From Nocardia stercoris (GTDB taxonomy: Bacteria; Actinomycetota; Actinomycetes; Mycobacteriales; Mycobacteriaceae): a stretch of 64,000 nt of DNA. A model generated the notes under the pieces. The model made no database searches and was not told where the DNA came from. It saw only the letters and a list, made by a program, of their open reading frames with translations. Position 1 is the first letter of the stretch; each line of letters starts with the position of its first letter. Where the stretch lies: the NCBI RefSeq assembly GCF_003696265.1, contig NZ_RFFH01000002.1:496001-560000 (forward strand), read 5' to 3'. This document shows, piece after piece, positions 9,145-18,598 of this stretch. The translations under genes were made by a program, and so were the position numbers.

Positions 9145-9218
9145 ACGCGAAAGTGGAGGTACAACCTCGCCTTTCGGTCGCCCGGAACGCCCGATATGGC
9201 AGTGAGGAGGATCGGCGA

Positions 9219-9806
9219 ATGAGCGCCCGCGCGTCGAGCGAACCTGTTTCCGCAGGTAGAGGGACCAAGGATGCGATTCGGGACGAAGCCATCCGGCTGT
9301 TCGCCGAAAAAGGATTCGAGCAGACGAGCCTGCGCGAGGTCGCGGATGCGGTGGGAATCACAAAAGCGTCGCTCTACTACCACTACGCCTCGAAGCTCGA
9401 TCTGCTGCTGGCGGTGGTGGAGCCGATGTTCGACGATCTGGCCGCCGTGGTCGCCGAAGCTGAACGGTTGCCGTGGACCCCGGAGTCCATCCGGCGGGTC
9501 CTGGGCCACCAGCTCGCCGCCCTCATGCGTCACCGGCGCACCGGTGAACTTCTGGTCCGCGACACCGTCGCCATCGTCAACGCCGTCGGCGACCGCTACC
9601 CCGGCAAGATGGAATTCCACCGGCGGATGTGCGGCTGGCTCGCCGGGCCGGACCCCACAGACGTCCGCATCCTGCGCGCGACCGCCGCCGTCGAGGTCAT
9701 CGGCACCGTCCTGTGGACCCGGCCGCTGCTGCCGGCCGCGGACGACGGGATGATCGAGACCGTCCTGCTCCAGTCCGCGCTCGGCGTCCTCGAAGGAAAC
9801 TCGTGA
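9219..9806 (+). CDS. TetR/AcrR-family transcriptional regulator
   Basis: One-component regulator of 195 aa, normal for TetR. The N-terminal helix-turn-helix spans about residues 18-62 (IRDEAIRLFAEKGFEQTSLREVADAVGITKASLYYHY), quoted here only as a span; key residues are the TSLREVA helix and the SLYYHY recognition end. The C-terminal domain is the divergent ligand pocket. ATG at 9219 has GAGGAGG eight bases upstream, so the longer in-frame upstream extension is not used. It is divergent from the MMPL gene and probably represses it and itself. Its stop overlaps the next gene by four bases (GTGA), so the Rrf2 regulator is translationally coupled. Confidence 0.9.
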   Translation: MSARASSEPVSAGRGTKDAIRDEAIRLFAEKGFEQTSLREVADAVGITKASLYYHYASKLDLLLAVVEPMFDDLAAVVAEAERLPWTPESIRRVLGHQLAALMRHRRTGELLVRDTVAIVNAVGDRYPGKMEFHRRMCGWLAGPDPTDVRILRATAAVEVIGTVLWTRPLLPAADDGMIETVLLQSALGVLEGNS

Positions 9807-10321
9807 ACATCACTCCCAAGGGCGACTACGCGGTCCGCGTCCTGCTGGAGATCGCGACCGCGCAACTCGCACCGGGCCGCACCGACATCGCGGTGAAGGC
9901 CGAGGCCATCTCCGCCGCCCAGGACATTCCCGCGAAGGTGCTCGAGACCGTCGCCGCCGAACTGCGCCGCGCCGGACTCGTAGTCAGCCGCCGCGGCCCC
10001 GACGGCGGCTACCGGCTCAGCCGGCCCGCCACCGAGATCAGCGTCGCCGATGTCATCCGAGCCGTCGAGGGGCCGCTGGCCTCGGTGCGCGGACAGCGCC
10101 CCGAGGACGTCGTCTATACCGGCTCGGCGGTGGCCCTGCGCGAGGTGTGGATCGCGCTGCGGGTGAACTTGCGCGCGGTCCTGGAACAGGTTTCGATCGC
10201 ACAGGTCGCGGCCGGTGACCTGCCCGCCTTCGTGGCCGACCTGACCAGCGATCCCGGCGCGTGGACCCGGCGTCCGGTACCGATCGGTAACGCTCCTGCG
10301 ACGGGTGCGGGCAGCCTGTAG
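9803..10321 (+). CDS. Rrf2-family transcriptional regulator without cysteines
   Basis: Winged-helix regulator of 172 aa. The N-terminus NITPKGDYAVRVLLEIA is typical of Rrf2/IscR/NsrR proteins, and the wing motif RRGPDGGYRLSRPA is at about residues 62-75. Iron-sulfur members carry three Cys around residues 90-110; this protein contains no Cys at all, so it should not hold an [2Fe-2S] cluster and must sense something else or nothing. The GTG start overlaps the tetR stop. It lies 12 bp upstream of the ABC exporter pair and may regulate that operon. Confidence 0.85.
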   Translation: MNITPKGDYAVRVLLEIATAQLAPGRTDIAVKAEAISAAQDIPAKVLETVAAELRRAGLVVSRRGPDGGYRLSRPATEISVADVIRAVEGPLASVRGQRPEDVVYTGSAVALREVWIALRVNLRAVLEQVSIAQVAAGDLPAFVADLTSDPGAWTRRPVPIGNAPATGAGSL

Positions 10322-10333
10322 TCTGCGAAAACC

Positions 10334-12067
10334 ATGTTGATCAGACTGCTCCGCATTTATCTCGCGCCCTACCGCCCGCAGTTGGTCGGCGTAGTTGTGC
10401 TTCAGCTGATGTCGGTCACCGCCAACCTGTATCTCCCCAGCCTCAACGCCCAGATCATCGACAACGGCGTCAGCGTCGGCGACATCAGCTACATCTGGGG
10501 CATGGGCCTCGGCATGGCGCTCATCTCCGCGGTGCAGATCCTCATGTCGGTCTACTCGGTGTACCTGGGTTCACAGGCCGCGATGGGCGCGGGCCGCGAT
10601 ATGCGTTCCGCGCTGATCCACCGCATCGGTACCTTCTCCGCGCGCGAGGTCGGCGTCTTCGGCGCCCCCTCGCTGATCACCCGCACCACCAACGACGTGC
10701 AGCAGATTCAGATGCTGGTCGTGATGAGCGTATCGATGCTGGTCATGGCGCCGGTCATGTGTATCGGCGGCATCGTGATGGCCATGCGGGAGGCGCTCGG
10801 GCTGTCCTGGCTGCTGCTGATCGCGGTCCCGGCCCTGGCGCTGACCATGGGGATCATCATCTCCCGCATGCTGCCCACCTTCCGGGTGATGCAGACGCGG
10901 ATCGACGCGGTCAACCGGGTGCTGCGCGAGCAGATCACCGGTATCCGGGTCGTGCGGGCGTTCGTGCGGGAGCGGCACGAGGTCCGGCGGTTCGGGATCG
11001 CCAACGAGCAGCTGGTCGAGACGGCACTGAAGGTCGGCCGTCTGATGGCGCTCATGCTGCCGACGATCATGCTGATCGCGAACATGACCGCCACCGCGGT
11101 GCTGTGGGTCGGCGGTCACCAGATCAACGACGGCCACATGAAGATCGGTGCCCTCGGCGCCATGATGGCCTACATCATGCAGATCCTGATGGCGGTCATG
11201 ATGGCCTCCTTCCTGGCGATCCTGGCGCCGCGCGCGTCGGTGTCCGCCGACCGGATCGGTGCCGTGCTGGAGACCGAGTCCTCGGTGCGGGCACCCGACC
11301 AGCCGCGGCCGTTCGCCGGCGACCCCGGGGTGGTCGACGTGGTCGGCGCCGAATTCCGCTATCCGGGCGCGGAACAGGCTGTGCTGCAAGGCATCCGGTT
11401 CCGGGCCGAACCGGGCCGCACCACGGCGATCGTGGGGTCCACCGGTGCCGGCAAGACGACCCTGATCAACCTGATCCCCCGGCTCATCGACGTCACCGAC
11501 GGCGCGATCTACCTCGGAGGCCGCGACGCCCGCGAGGTGGACCTCGACCTGCTGCGCAACCAGGTCGGCCTGGTGCCGCAGAAGGCCTACCTCTTCTCCG
11601 GCACCATCGCCACCAACCTGCGCTACGGCAACCCGGACGCCACCGACGAGCAACTGTGGGAGGCACTCGAACTCGCGGAGGCCGCCGACTTCGTCCGGCA
11701 GATGCCCGCCGGGCTCGACACCCCGGTCGCGCAGGGTGGCACCACCGTCTCCGGCGGTCAGCGGCAGCGGTTGTCGATCGCGCGCGTGCTGGTGAAGCGC
11801 CCGCGCGTCTACCTGTTCGACGACTGTTTCTCCGCGCTCGACGTGGCCACCGACGCCCGGGTCCGGGAAAACCTGCGCGCGATCACCACCGACGCCACCG
11901 TCGTCACCGTGGCCCAGCGGATCTCGACGGTCCGCGACGCCGACCAGATCGTGGTGCTCGACGACGGCCGCATGGTCGGCCTGGGCACCCACGACGAACT
12001 GCTCCGCGACAGTCGCGAATACCGCGAGATCGTGGAGTCGCAATTCTCTGAGCAGGAGGCCCGGTAA
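10334..12067 (+). CDS. ABC exporter half-transporter (membrane domain + ATPase), degenerate-site subunit
   Basis: Type-IV ABC exporter of 577 aa with six membrane helices (about residues 15-305) and a C-terminal ATPase. Walker A GSTGAGKTT is near residue 367, the signature VSGGQRQR near 472. The Walker B region reads VYLFDDCFSALD, so the catalytic Glu is Asp here. With the next gene, which has a normal DEATSS, this makes a heterodimeric exporter with one degenerate ATP site, like TM287/288 or BmrCD. It resembles the M. tuberculosis Rv1273c/Rv1272c pair as I recall it. The stop and the next start overlap by one base (TAATG), so the two subunits are coupled. Substrate unknown; multidrug or lipid export are the usual roles. 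Confidence 0.9.
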   Translation: MLIRLLRIYLAPYRPQLVGVVVLQLMSVTANLYLPSLNAQIIDNGVSVGDISYIWGMGLGMALISAVQILMSVYSVYLGSQAAMGAGRDMRSALIHRIGTFSAREVGVFGAPSLITRTTNDVQQIQMLVVMSVSMLVMAPVMCIGGIVMAMREALGLSWLLLIAVPALALTMGIIISRMLPTFRVMQTRIDAVNRVLREQITGIRVVRAFVRERHEVRRFGIANEQLVETALKVGRLMALMLPTIMLIANMTATAVLWVGGHQINDGHMKIGALGAMMAYIMQILMAVMMASFLAILAPRASVSADRIGAVLETESSVRAPDQPRPFAGDPGVVDVVGAEFRYPGAEQAVLQGIRFRAEPGRTTAIVGSTGAGKTTLINLIPRLIDVTDGAIYLGGRDAREVDLDLLRNQVGLVPQKAYLFSGTIATNLRYGNPDATDEQLWEALELAEAADFVRQMPAGLDTPVAQGGTTVSGGQRQRLSIARVLVKRPRVYLFDDCFSALDVATDARVRENLRAITTDATVVTVAQRISTVRDADQIVVLDDGRMVGLGTHDELLRDSREYREIVESQFSEQEAR

Positions 12068-13974
12068 TGGCCGAGAACGCCGTGCCGGCCGGTCCGCCCG
12101 CACAGAAACCCGAAGACTTCAAGTCCTCGCTGCGCCGCCTGGTCGGCCGGCTCGGACCCGAGCGCTACCTGCTCATGGTCGTGCTGTTCCTGGCCGCCGG
12201 ATCCGTGGTGCTCAACGTGCTGGGCCCGATCATCATGGGCCACGCCACGAACCACATCTTCGAGGGTGTGCTGGGCATGCAGTTTACGCCCGGACAGACC
12301 AAGCAGGAGGTCGTCGACAAGCTGCGCGCCGGGGGCAACAACACACTCGCCGACATGCTGTCGGCCATGGACATGGTGCCCGGCAAGGGAATCGACTTCG
12401 GCGTGGTCGGGCGGATCCTGCTGCTGGTGATGGCGCTGTATCTCACCGCGGCGTTCTTCGCGTGGGCGCAGTCTTGGCTGCTCAACATCGCGCTCAACCG
12501 TGCCGTCAAGCGGATGCGGGCCGAGCTGGAGGAGAAGCTGCACCGGCTGCCGCTGAGCTACTTCGACTCCACCCCGCGCGGTGACCTGCTCTCCCGCGTG
12601 ACCAACGACGTCGACAACGTCGCGCAGAGCATGAACCAGACCATCAGCCAGCTGCTCACCTCGGTGCTGACCGTGGTCGGCATCCTGGGCATGATGTTCT
12701 ACATTTCGTGGATGCTGGCGCTGATCGCGCTGGTCAGCGTGCCCGCGGTGATCGTGGTGACGTCGCAGATCGCGAAGCGGTCCAAGCCGTACTTCCTGGA
12801 GCAGTGGACCTCCACCGGTCTGGTGAACGCGCAGGTCGAGGAGGCGATCACCGGTCACGAGGTGGTGACCGCGTTCGGCCGGGTCACCGAGGTCGGCCGC
12901 GAATTCGACCGGCGCAACAACGGTCTCTACAACGCGGGCTTCAAGGCCTCGTTCATCTCCGGCCTGATCCAGCCCGCGGTGATGTTCATCGGGAACATCA
13001 ACTACGTGATCGTCGCGGTGATCGGTGGCCTGCGGGTCGCGTCCGGTCAGATCTCGCTCGGTGAGGTGCAGGCGTTCACGCAGTACTCGCGGCAGTTCAG
13101 CCAGCCGATCACCCAGATCGCCACCATGATCAACCTGTTGCAGTCCGGTCTGGCGTCCTCGGAACGGATCAACCAGGTGCTCGACGCTCCCGAGCAAGTG
13201 CCGGATCCCGCTGTGCCGGACGCGAATCCGCTGCAGGGTGGCCGGGTCGTGTTCGACCGGGTGCGGTTCGGCTACGACCCGGAGATCCCGATCATCGACA
13301 ATCTGTCGCTGGTCGCGCAGCCCGGCCATGTGGTCGCCATCGTCGGCCCGACCGGCGCCGGCAAGACGACTCTGGTCAATCTGCTGATGCGGTTCTACGA
13401 GGTCGATTCCGGTGCGATCACCGTCGACGGGGTGGACATCACCACGGTGCCGCGCGACCGGCTGCGCAGCCGGATGGGCATGGTGCTGCAGGACACCTGG
13501 CTGTTCGGCGGCACGATCCGCGAGAACATCGCCTACGGTGACCTGACCGCCACCGAGGACGAGATCATCGCGGCGGCCAAGGCCGCGTACGTGGACCGGT
13601 TCGTGCACGCGCTGCCCAACGGCTACGACACCGTCCTCGACGAGGAGGGTTCGGGCGTCAGCGCGGGGGAGAAGCAGCTGGTCACGATCGCGCGCGCGTT
13701 CCTGGCCAAGCCGTCGATCCTGATCCTGGACGAGGCGACCAGTTCGGTCGACACCCGGACCGAACTGCTGGTGCAGCAGGCCATGGCCGAATTGCGCCGG
13801 GACCGGACCAGTTTCGTGATCGCGCACCGGCTCTCGACGATTCGCGACGCCGACCTGATCGTGGTCATGGAGGCCGGCCGGATCGTGGAGCAGGGGACAC
13901 ACGAGTCGCTGCTGGCGGCCCGTGGCGCGTACCACAACCTGTACAGCGTGCAGTTCGCGGCGGCGCTCGACTGA
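12067..13974 (+). CDS. ABC exporter half-transporter, partner subunit
   Basis: 635-aa membrane-plus-ATPase subunit paired with the preceding gene. The membrane domain (about residues 40-360) contains a roughly 60-residue insertion after the first helix (about 60-115), also common in this actinobacterial subunit. Walker A GPTGAGKTT is near residue 427. The signature is altered to VSAGEKQ (usual LSGGQ). Walker B ILILDEATSSVDTR keeps the catalytic Glu. The N-terminus has a short Pro-rich cytosolic tail. Start ATG at 12067 overlaps the upstream stop. A GC-rich hairpin follows at 13981. Confidence 0.9.
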   Translation: MAENAVPAGPPAQKPEDFKSSLRRLVGRLGPERYLLMVVLFLAAGSVVLNVLGPIIMGHATNHIFEGVLGMQFTPGQTKQEVVDKLRAGGNNTLADMLSAMDMVPGKGIDFGVVGRILLLVMALYLTAAFFAWAQSWLLNIALNRAVKRMRAELEEKLHRLPLSYFDSTPRGDLLSRVTNDVDNVAQSMNQTISQLLTSVLTVVGILGMMFYISWMLALIALVSVPAVIVVTSQIAKRSKPYFLEQWTSTGLVNAQVEEAITGHEVVTAFGRVTEVGREFDRRNNGLYNAGFKASFISGLIQPAVMFIGNINYVIVAVIGGLRVASGQISLGEVQAFTQYSRQFSQPITQIATMINLLQSGLASSERINQVLDAPEQVPDPAVPDANPLQGGRVVFDRVRFGYDPEIPIIDNLSLVAQPGHVVAIVGPTGAGKTTLVNLLMRFYEVDSGAITVDGVDITTVPRDRLRSRMGMVLQDTWLFGGTIRENIAYGDLTATEDEIIAAAKAAYVDRFVHALPNGYDTVLDEEGSGVSAGEKQLVTIARAFLAKPSILILDEATSSVDTRTELLVQQAMAELRRDRTSFVIAHRLSTIRDADLIVVMEAGRIVEQGTHESLLAARGAYHNLYSVQFAAALD

Positions 13975-13980
13975 CCCGCG

Positions 13981-14005
13981 CCCGGCCCGGTTCGCTTGGG
14001 CCGGG
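13981..14005 (+). terminator. Hairpin after the ABC exporter operon
   Basis: CCCGGCCC at 13981-13988 pairs with GGGCCGGG at 13998-14005 across nine bases, 7 bp after the stop at 13974. No U-tract is present. Confidence 0.55.
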
Positions 14006-14065
14006 CCGGGTTCCGGCGGGTTATACGGGATGCCCGGGCGGGTCACCGTGGAATAGGCTGGGGCC

Positions 14066-14641
14066 ATGACGAATCCCGGCGCTTCCGACGAGTGGTGGAA
14101 GCAGTACGGCAGCGACGGTACGCCCAACGATGCCCCCGCCGAGCCGACGCAGTACAGTTCGGCGCCGCAGTTCCAGGCGCAGCCCGCGCCGCCGCCGTCG
14201 GTGCCGGTGACCCCACCGCCGCAACCGCTTCCGCCGCAGTCGCCGTACGGGTCGACGCCGCAGTACCCGGTGCAGGACATGACGCCGCCCCCGCAGCCTG
14301 TGGCACCGGCCCAGCCGGCCTATCCGCAGCAGGCGTACCCGCAACCGGGGTACGCTTATCCGAATCCCGCTGCGTACCAGCCCTATGGCTATGCGGGCCA
14401 GCAGCCGAAGACCAACGGCCTCGCGATCGCCGCGCTGATCTTGTCGCTGGCCTGCTGTCCGCCGCTGGGCATCATTCTCGGGCTGGTCGCGCTGAGCCAG
14501 ATCAAGGATCGGGGTGACAACGGCCGCGGTCTCGCCCTGGCGGCCGTATGGGTGGGTATCGCCTGGTCGGTGGTCATGGTGCTGTGGTTCGGGATCAACA
14601 TCTTGGTGATCTCCAACGACACGAGTTCCAACGGTTACTGA
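14066..14641 (+). CDS. DUF4190 membrane protein with Pro/Gln/Tyr-rich tail
   Basis: 191-aa membrane protein of unknown function. The first about 110 residues are low-complexity and rich in Pro, Gln, Tyr and Ala (repeats of the PQPAYPQQ type). They are followed by the DUF4190 core from KTNGLAIAALILSL: a helical hairpin with the conserved GLVALSQIKDRG loop between two membrane helices. Start ATG follows a GGGGCC stretch and has no strong ribosome site. Three other proteins in the window (14734, 23045, 46633) carry the same kind of tail on unrelated membrane domains. Confidence 0.85.
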   Translation: MTNPGASDEWWKQYGSDGTPNDAPAEPTQYSSAPQFQAQPAPPPSVPVTPPPQPLPPQSPYGSTPQYPVQDMTPPPQPVAPAQPAYPQQAYPQPGYAYPNPAAYQPYGYAGQQPKTNGLAIAALILSLACCPPLGIILGLVALSQIKDRGDNGRGLALAAVWVGIAWSVVMVLWFGINILVISNDTSSNGY

Positions 14642-14651
14642 TCCCGGACGA

Positions 14652-14688
14652 CGAAGGGACGCGCCCGGATTCCGGACGCGTCCCTTCG
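14652..14688. terminator. Bidirectional hairpin terminator
   Basis: CGAAGGGACGCG (14652-14663) pairs perfectly with CGCGTCCCTTCG (14677-14688). It lies between the convergent DUF4190 and RDD genes. Confidence 0.75.
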
Positions 14689-14733
14689 CGTATGCGGGCT
14701 CGGCCCGCGACAGCTGTTGTCCGTTCGGACGAT

Positions 14734-15552
14734 TCAGCCCTTGAGGACCTGGGTCCCGCCGGCGAACTTGTCGTGCCAGCCCTGCTTGTTCGGGTCCTGC
14801 TCGATGGTGACGGCGATGTAGATCATCAGGCCGACGGCCACGAGGCTACCGAGGCAGTAGATGGCCTGCGCCGCGATGAACAGGTTGCGCTTGAGCGACT
14901 GCTCGGGGGTGAGCGCCGCGCCGCCGGGGCCGATGACCCGCATGCCGAGCCACTTCTTGCCGAAGGTGCCACCCTGCGAGGTCTCCATGTAGACGAAGTA
15001 TCCGAGCATGGCGGCGGCGGAGACGAAGCCACCGACGATGCCGCCGACGAATCCGCCGCCGAGCACCGTGGAGATGACGAAGGACACGATGCCGAACAGG
15101 ACGCCGTCGATGAGGCGCGCCAGGAACCGCATGCCCAGATCACCCGGAACGGATCCGGCGGGAACGTTCTGGCCGGGGAAGGCCGGGTAGCCCTGCCCCT
15201 GGTCGTAGCCGGGCTGCTGGCCGTATCCCGGCTGCTGGCCGTAACCACCCTGCTGCTGGCCGTAGCCACCCTGCTGGCCGTACTGGTCCTGCGGGGCGCC
15301 GTAGCCGCCCTGCTGGCCGTACCCGGGCTGCTGGCCGTAGCCGCCGCCCTGCTGCTGGCCGAAGTTCGGGTCCTGGCCGTAGCTGCCCTGCTGGCCGTAG
15401 CCGCCTTGCTGCTGGCCGTAGCCCGGCTGCTGCTGTCCGTAGCCGCCTTGCTGGCCGTAGCCGGGCTGCTGCTGTCCGCCTTGGGGGTACGGCTGCCCGT
15501 ACGGCTGCCCGCCCTGCGGATACTGGTTGGGGTCGTACCCACCGCTGGTCAT
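14734..15552 (-). CDS. RDD-family membrane protein with Gly/Gln/Tyr-rich tail
   Basis: 272-aa protein. Residues 1 to about 125 are a repetitive Gly/Gln/Tyr/Pro region (GYGQQ-type units), likely cytosolic and disordered. The C-terminal part is an RDD domain with the family's Arg and Asp residues in [13 protein letters not shown] and a second motif [13 protein letters not shown]; about three membrane helices. RDD proteins are of uncertain function (some act in ion or osmotic homeostasis). ATG at 15552 is preceded by AAAGGA, so the longer open frame upstream is not coding. Convergent with the DUF4190 gene. Confidence 0.85.
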   Translation of the reverse strand: MTSGGYDPNQYPQGGQPYGQPYPQGGQQQPGYGQQGGYGQQQPGYGQQQGGYGQQGSYGQDPNFGQQQGGGYGQQPGYGQQGGYGAPQDQYGQQGGYGQQQGGYGQQPGYGQQPGYDQGQGYPAFPGQNVPAGSVPGDLGMRFLARLIDGVLFGIVSFVISTVLGGGFVGGIVGGFVSAAAMLGYFVYMETSQGGTFGKKWLGMRVIGPGGAALTPEQSLKRNLFIAAQAIYCLGSLVAVGLMIYIAVTIEQDPNKQGWHDKFAGGTQVLKG

Positions 15553-15814
15553 GTAATCGTCCTTTAATGGTTGTGATTTCGGACCTTCGGTTACGTTACG
15601 GATTTCCACAGGATTGCACCACCGCGCCATCGCCCTTCCCGGGGTGATATGTGGTCCGCGCATCGCCGCCACACGTCCGAATCGTCCGATTCTCGCTGGT
15701 AGAGATGTTGTGGTGCAAAGATTCCGGTGTTCGTGGCCACTGTGGGAACCGAAGGTCACGAATGCAGTACGGCACCGCGTCGTCGATGTTGGGCGCGTCC
15801 TGCGGTGGGTCGGA

Positions 15815-16285
15815 TCAGGCGCGCAACCGGATCCGCAGCCGGTCCGCCGAAATCTGCTGTCCGGCTGCCAGCTCGGCTGATAGCGCTTCGGCATGTTCGG
15901 TCAAACCGGCCGTATCGACCGAGTGCAGTTCGGGTCCGGCCGCATTCAGCCGCTCGGCGGCCCGCCGCAGGAGGGTGCGCGCGCCTTTCGGGTTACCGCG
16001 CTGAATGTGGGTCAGTCCGACCGCCAGCTGGGCCAGGCCCTGCCACAGGTTGCGTTCCTCGAACGGCCCGTTCTTCCAGGCGGCTTCGAGTACCTCGTGG
16101 GCGTAGAAGGGCAGGCCGTCGTCCAGCAGCCGTTGCGCGAAATCCAATGTCTCCGTTGGTGTCAGGTCCAGATCGTCCGGAATGCGCGTAACTCCCGGGC
16201 TGCCCGGGGGCAGCGGCCGCCCGAAACGGTCACGGGGCCGGGCATTTCGGGCGCGACCGGTCTCGTCGCGGTCTCGGTCGGTCAT
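15815..16285 (-). CDS. DUF309 domain protein
   Basis: 156-aa soluble protein. The DUF309 core contains [15 protein letters not shown], the conserved HEVLE-W helix of the family, then [22 protein letters not shown]. The N-terminal about 30 residues are charged and probably disordered. The biochemical role of DUF309 is unknown. The start at 16285 (MTDRDRD) is chosen over an ATG seven codons upstream because the first codons before it look non-coding; the choice is uncertain. Confidence 0.8.
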   Translation of the reverse strand: MTDRDRDETGRARNARPRDRFGRPLPPGSPGVTRIPDDLDLTPTETLDFAQRLLDDGLPFYAHEVLEAAWKNGPFEERNLWQGLAQLAVGLTHIQRGNPKGARTLLRRAAERLNAAGPELHSVDTAGLTEHAEALSAELAAGQQISADRLRIRLRA

Positions 16286-16604
16286 GGTTCCATTCTCGCA
16301 TCGCATTCCAGGCTACGGTTTGGCAACTTGTTCGGTACGACACGCGCGCGAGTGCAGGTAATTGAAATCGAAAACACGATGCCGTGTGGTAGCGGGAGCT
16401 GCTAGTCTCCTGGACCGGGGGCAAGCCCCTCGAGGGTGCACCGATGCGGTGTGCGCGGTCGAAACAGCCGATGCGGCTGGCACTTCGGCTGCCGCATCGC
16501 CGGGATCCTTGCTCGGTCCGGATCCCCGGTGCTCAGTTCCAATGATGTCGGATCCGAAATCATACCAGGAGTCTAGTTCTCGACGCTGAAAAGGAGCTCG
16601 TGCC
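16286..16604. other. Intergenic region, divergent promoters expected
   Basis: 319 bp between the DUF309 gene (minus) and the DUF397 gene (plus). The sequence is less GC-rich around 16350-16385 and should hold both promoters. I see no convincing ORF, RNA gene or repeat. Confidence 0.4.
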
Positions 16605-16811
16605 GTGAAGGTGGAATTGACCGGTGCCGTATGGCGCAAGAGCACTCACAGCGGTCCCGACGGAAACTGTGTGGAAGTCGCATTTCTGGGTGACGGGAAT
16701 GTCGCGGTCCGGGACACCAAGGACCATGGGCGCGGTCCGGTGTTGGCATTCGCTCCGGGCGAATGGGACGCCTTTGTGACCGGTGTTGTGCGGGAAGACT
16801 TCCGGGCCTGA
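16605..16811 (+). CDS. DUF397 protein
   Basis: 68-aa protein of the DUF397 family, seen almost only in actinobacteria. The hallmark pattern is present: W(R)KSTHSGPDGNCVEVA near residue 10, then VAVRDTK and FAPGEWDAFVTGV at the end. Such proteins usually sit next to an XRE-family (Scr1-like) helix-turn-helix gene and act as its small partner in developmental regulation. No such regulator is adjacent here, so it is an orphan member. GTG at 16605 is set by AAGGAG at 16590-16595. Confidence 0.9.
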   Translation: MKVELTGAVWRKSTHSGPDGNCVEVAFLGDGNVAVRDTKDHGRGPVLAFAPGEWDAFVTGVVREDFRA

Positions 16812-16830
16812 CCGCTGCCGAACGGAAAAC

Positions 16831-16861
16831 AGGGCCCCGGGTCGCGCAGACTCGGGGCCTT
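16831..16861. terminator. Hairpin between convergent DUF397 and qcrB genes
   Basis: AGGGCCCCGGGTC (16831-16843) pairs with GACTCGGGGCCTT (16849-16861) with one wobble and one mismatch, followed by TTG. Confidence 0.65.
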
Positions 16862-16868
16862 TGCCGTG

Positions 16869-18491
16869 TCATCGGGATGCCTCCTCCTGATGCCGGCGCA
16901 GCGCGGTCAGCTGCCGCTGTTCGGCCGCGTGCGCGGTGGTGCGCGCCAGCTCGATCTCCGCGGGCGGATCGGCGAAGAAGAAGCTGCCCGACGCGGCCCG
17001 GCCCGCCAGCCCGATCCGGTTGCCGCGCTTGGGGACCGGAGCACCCTGATACTTCAGCGGGATCGGGTGACCGTGCGCGTCGACCCCACCCAGCGGCTGG
17101 TGCAGCTCGATGTACTCGCCGTGCGGCAGCCGCCGGATGACGCCGGTCTCGATCCCGTGCTCGAGCACCGCTCGGTCGCTTCGCTGCAGGCCCAGGCACA
17201 TTCGGTAGGCCGCGAAATAGGCCAGCGGTGGCACGATCAGCAGCGCGATCCGGAAGATCCAGGTGGTGGCGTTCAGTGAGATGTCGAAGGTGAGCGCGAG
17301 GATGTCGTTGACGCAGGCCAGGGTCAGCACCGTGTAGAAGGAGAGCGACATCGCGCCGATCGCGGTGCGCACCGGGACGTCTCGCGGCCGCTGCAACAGA
17401 TTGTGCTGGGCCCGGTCGCCGGTCAGCCGCTTCTCGATCCACGGATATCCGAGCAGCAGCGTGAAGATCAGCGGCATCATGATCGCCACCGCGAAGGCGC
17501 CCGGCACGGTATGCCCGAACGGATAGATCTCCCATGCCGGGAACAGGCGCAGGAACCCGTCCGTCCACATCAGATAGAAGTCCGGCTGCGTACCCGCCGA
17601 CACCTGAGACGGGTTGTAGGGACCCAGATTCCAGATCGGATTGATCTGCAACACCCCGCCCATCAGGGCGAGTACGGCGAGCGTGATCATGAAGAACGCG
17701 CCCTGGTCGAGTGCGAACACCGGAACGATGCGTGCGCCCAGCACATTTCGTTCCGTGCGTGCCGGTCCGGGGAACTGGGTGTGCTTCTGATACCAGACCA
17801 GTGCGACGTGTGCGGCGATCAAGGCCAGCATGATTCCGGGAAACAGCAACACGTGAGCGATGTACAGCCGGGGAATGATGATCGTCCCCGGGAAGTCGCC
17901 CCCGAAGATCAGCCAATGCAGCCAGCTTCCGATCACCGGCGTGCCCAACATGATTCCGGAGAAGGCGGCACGTAATCCGGTGCCGGACAACAGATCATCG
18001 GGAAGCGAATAGCCGAAGAACCCTTCGAACATGGAAATTATCAGCAGGATCGCACCGATGACCCAGTTGGCTTCGCGTGGCCGCCGGAACGCGCCGGTGA
18101 AGAACACGCGGCACAGGTGCAGGATCATCGAAGCGGTGAAAAGTAATGCGGCCCAATGATGTACCTGCCGGATGAAGAGACCGCCCCGCACGTCGAAGGA
18201 GATGTCGAGCGCCGATTCGTAGGCGCGGGACATGGTCACGCCGCGCAGCGGTTGATAGGTGCCCTGATAAACGACTTCGGTCATCGACGGATCGAAGAAC
18301 AGCGTCAGATACACACCCGACAGCAGCAGGACAATGAAGCTGTAGAGCGCGATCTCCCCGAGCAGGAACGACCAGTGGGTCGGAAAGACCTTGTTGATCG
18401 AGCGTTTCAGGAACGGTGCCGCGCGATATCGTGCATCCGCTCCGTCCGCCTGTGCGGCCAGGATTCGTCCGACGCTGCCCTGAACTGCCAT
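16869..18491 (-). CDS. qcrB: Cytochrome bc1 complex cytochrome b subunit, stand-alone copy
   Basis: 540-aa membrane protein, the length of actinobacterial QcrB. It is the menaquinol-oxidising cytochrome b of the bc1-aa3 supercomplex. Haem-ligand pairs are intact: His111/His125 and His213/His228. The quinol-site PEWY motif appears as PDFY (in [12 protein letters not shown]), usual in this group. The C-terminal extension after about residue 420 is also typical. It is not next to qcrC, qcrA or ctaE, so it is either a second copy or a relocated one; the rest of the genome is needed to decide. ATG at 18491 is preceded by AGGGG; an in-frame GTG lies two codons upstream. A TACTACA-type dyad lies 35-52 bp before the start. 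Confidence 0.9.
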   Translation of the reverse strand: MAVQGSVGRILAAQADGADARYRAAPFLKRSINKVFPTHWSFLLGEIALYSFIVLLLSGVYLTLFFDPSMTEVVYQGTYQPLRGVTMSRAYESALDISFDVRGGLFIRQVHHWAALLFTASMILHLCRVFFTGAFRRPREANWVIGAILLIISMFEGFFGYSLPDDLLSGTGLRAAFSGIMLGTPVIGSWLHWLIFGGDFPGTIIIPRLYIAHVLLFPGIMLALIAAHVALVWYQKHTQFPGPARTERNVLGARIVPVFALDQGAFFMITLAVLALMGGVLQINPIWNLGPYNPSQVSAGTQPDFYLMWTDGFLRLFPAWEIYPFGHTVPGAFAVAIMMPLIFTLLLGYPWIEKRLTGDRAQHNLLQRPRDVPVRTAIGAMSLSFYTVLTLACVNDILALTFDISLNATTWIFRIALLIVPPLAYFAAYRMCLGLQRSDRAVLEHGIETGVIRRLPHGEYIELHQPLGGVDAHGHPIPLKYQGAPVPKRGNRIGLAGRAASGSFFFADPPAEIELARTTAHAAEQRQLTALRRHQEEASR

Positions 18492-18526
18492 GGCAGTCAC
18501 CCCTGTAGGGAAGAACCGATGAACTT

Positions 18527-18543
18527 CTACTACAGACGGTAGC
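18527..18543. promoter_or_regulatory. TACTACA-type dyad upstream of qcrB (BlaI-like operator candidate)
   Basis: The plus strand reads CTACTACAGACGGTAGC. TACTACA is an exact match to the half-site I recall for BlaI-type repressors and the other half (GGTAGCA) is degenerate. The 11-base string TCTACTACAGA (18526-18536) occurs again, inverted, at 33539-33549. Confidence 0.4.
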
Positions 18544-18598
18544 ACTATAGCCGTCGGCAATCGAGGGGTTCGCGGCCCGCGACCGTTATCGTCGACGC

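Noticed and set aside
11809..14280. 823-codon minus-strand open frame
   Set aside because: Antisense to the second ABC exporter gene and the DUF4190 gene; no domain recognisable and Arg/His/Asp-rich.
15180..15540. Short repeats in the RDD gene, examined as a possible CRISPR array
   Set aside because: The repeats are in-frame codons for GYGQQ-type units with no spacers and no cas genes nearby.
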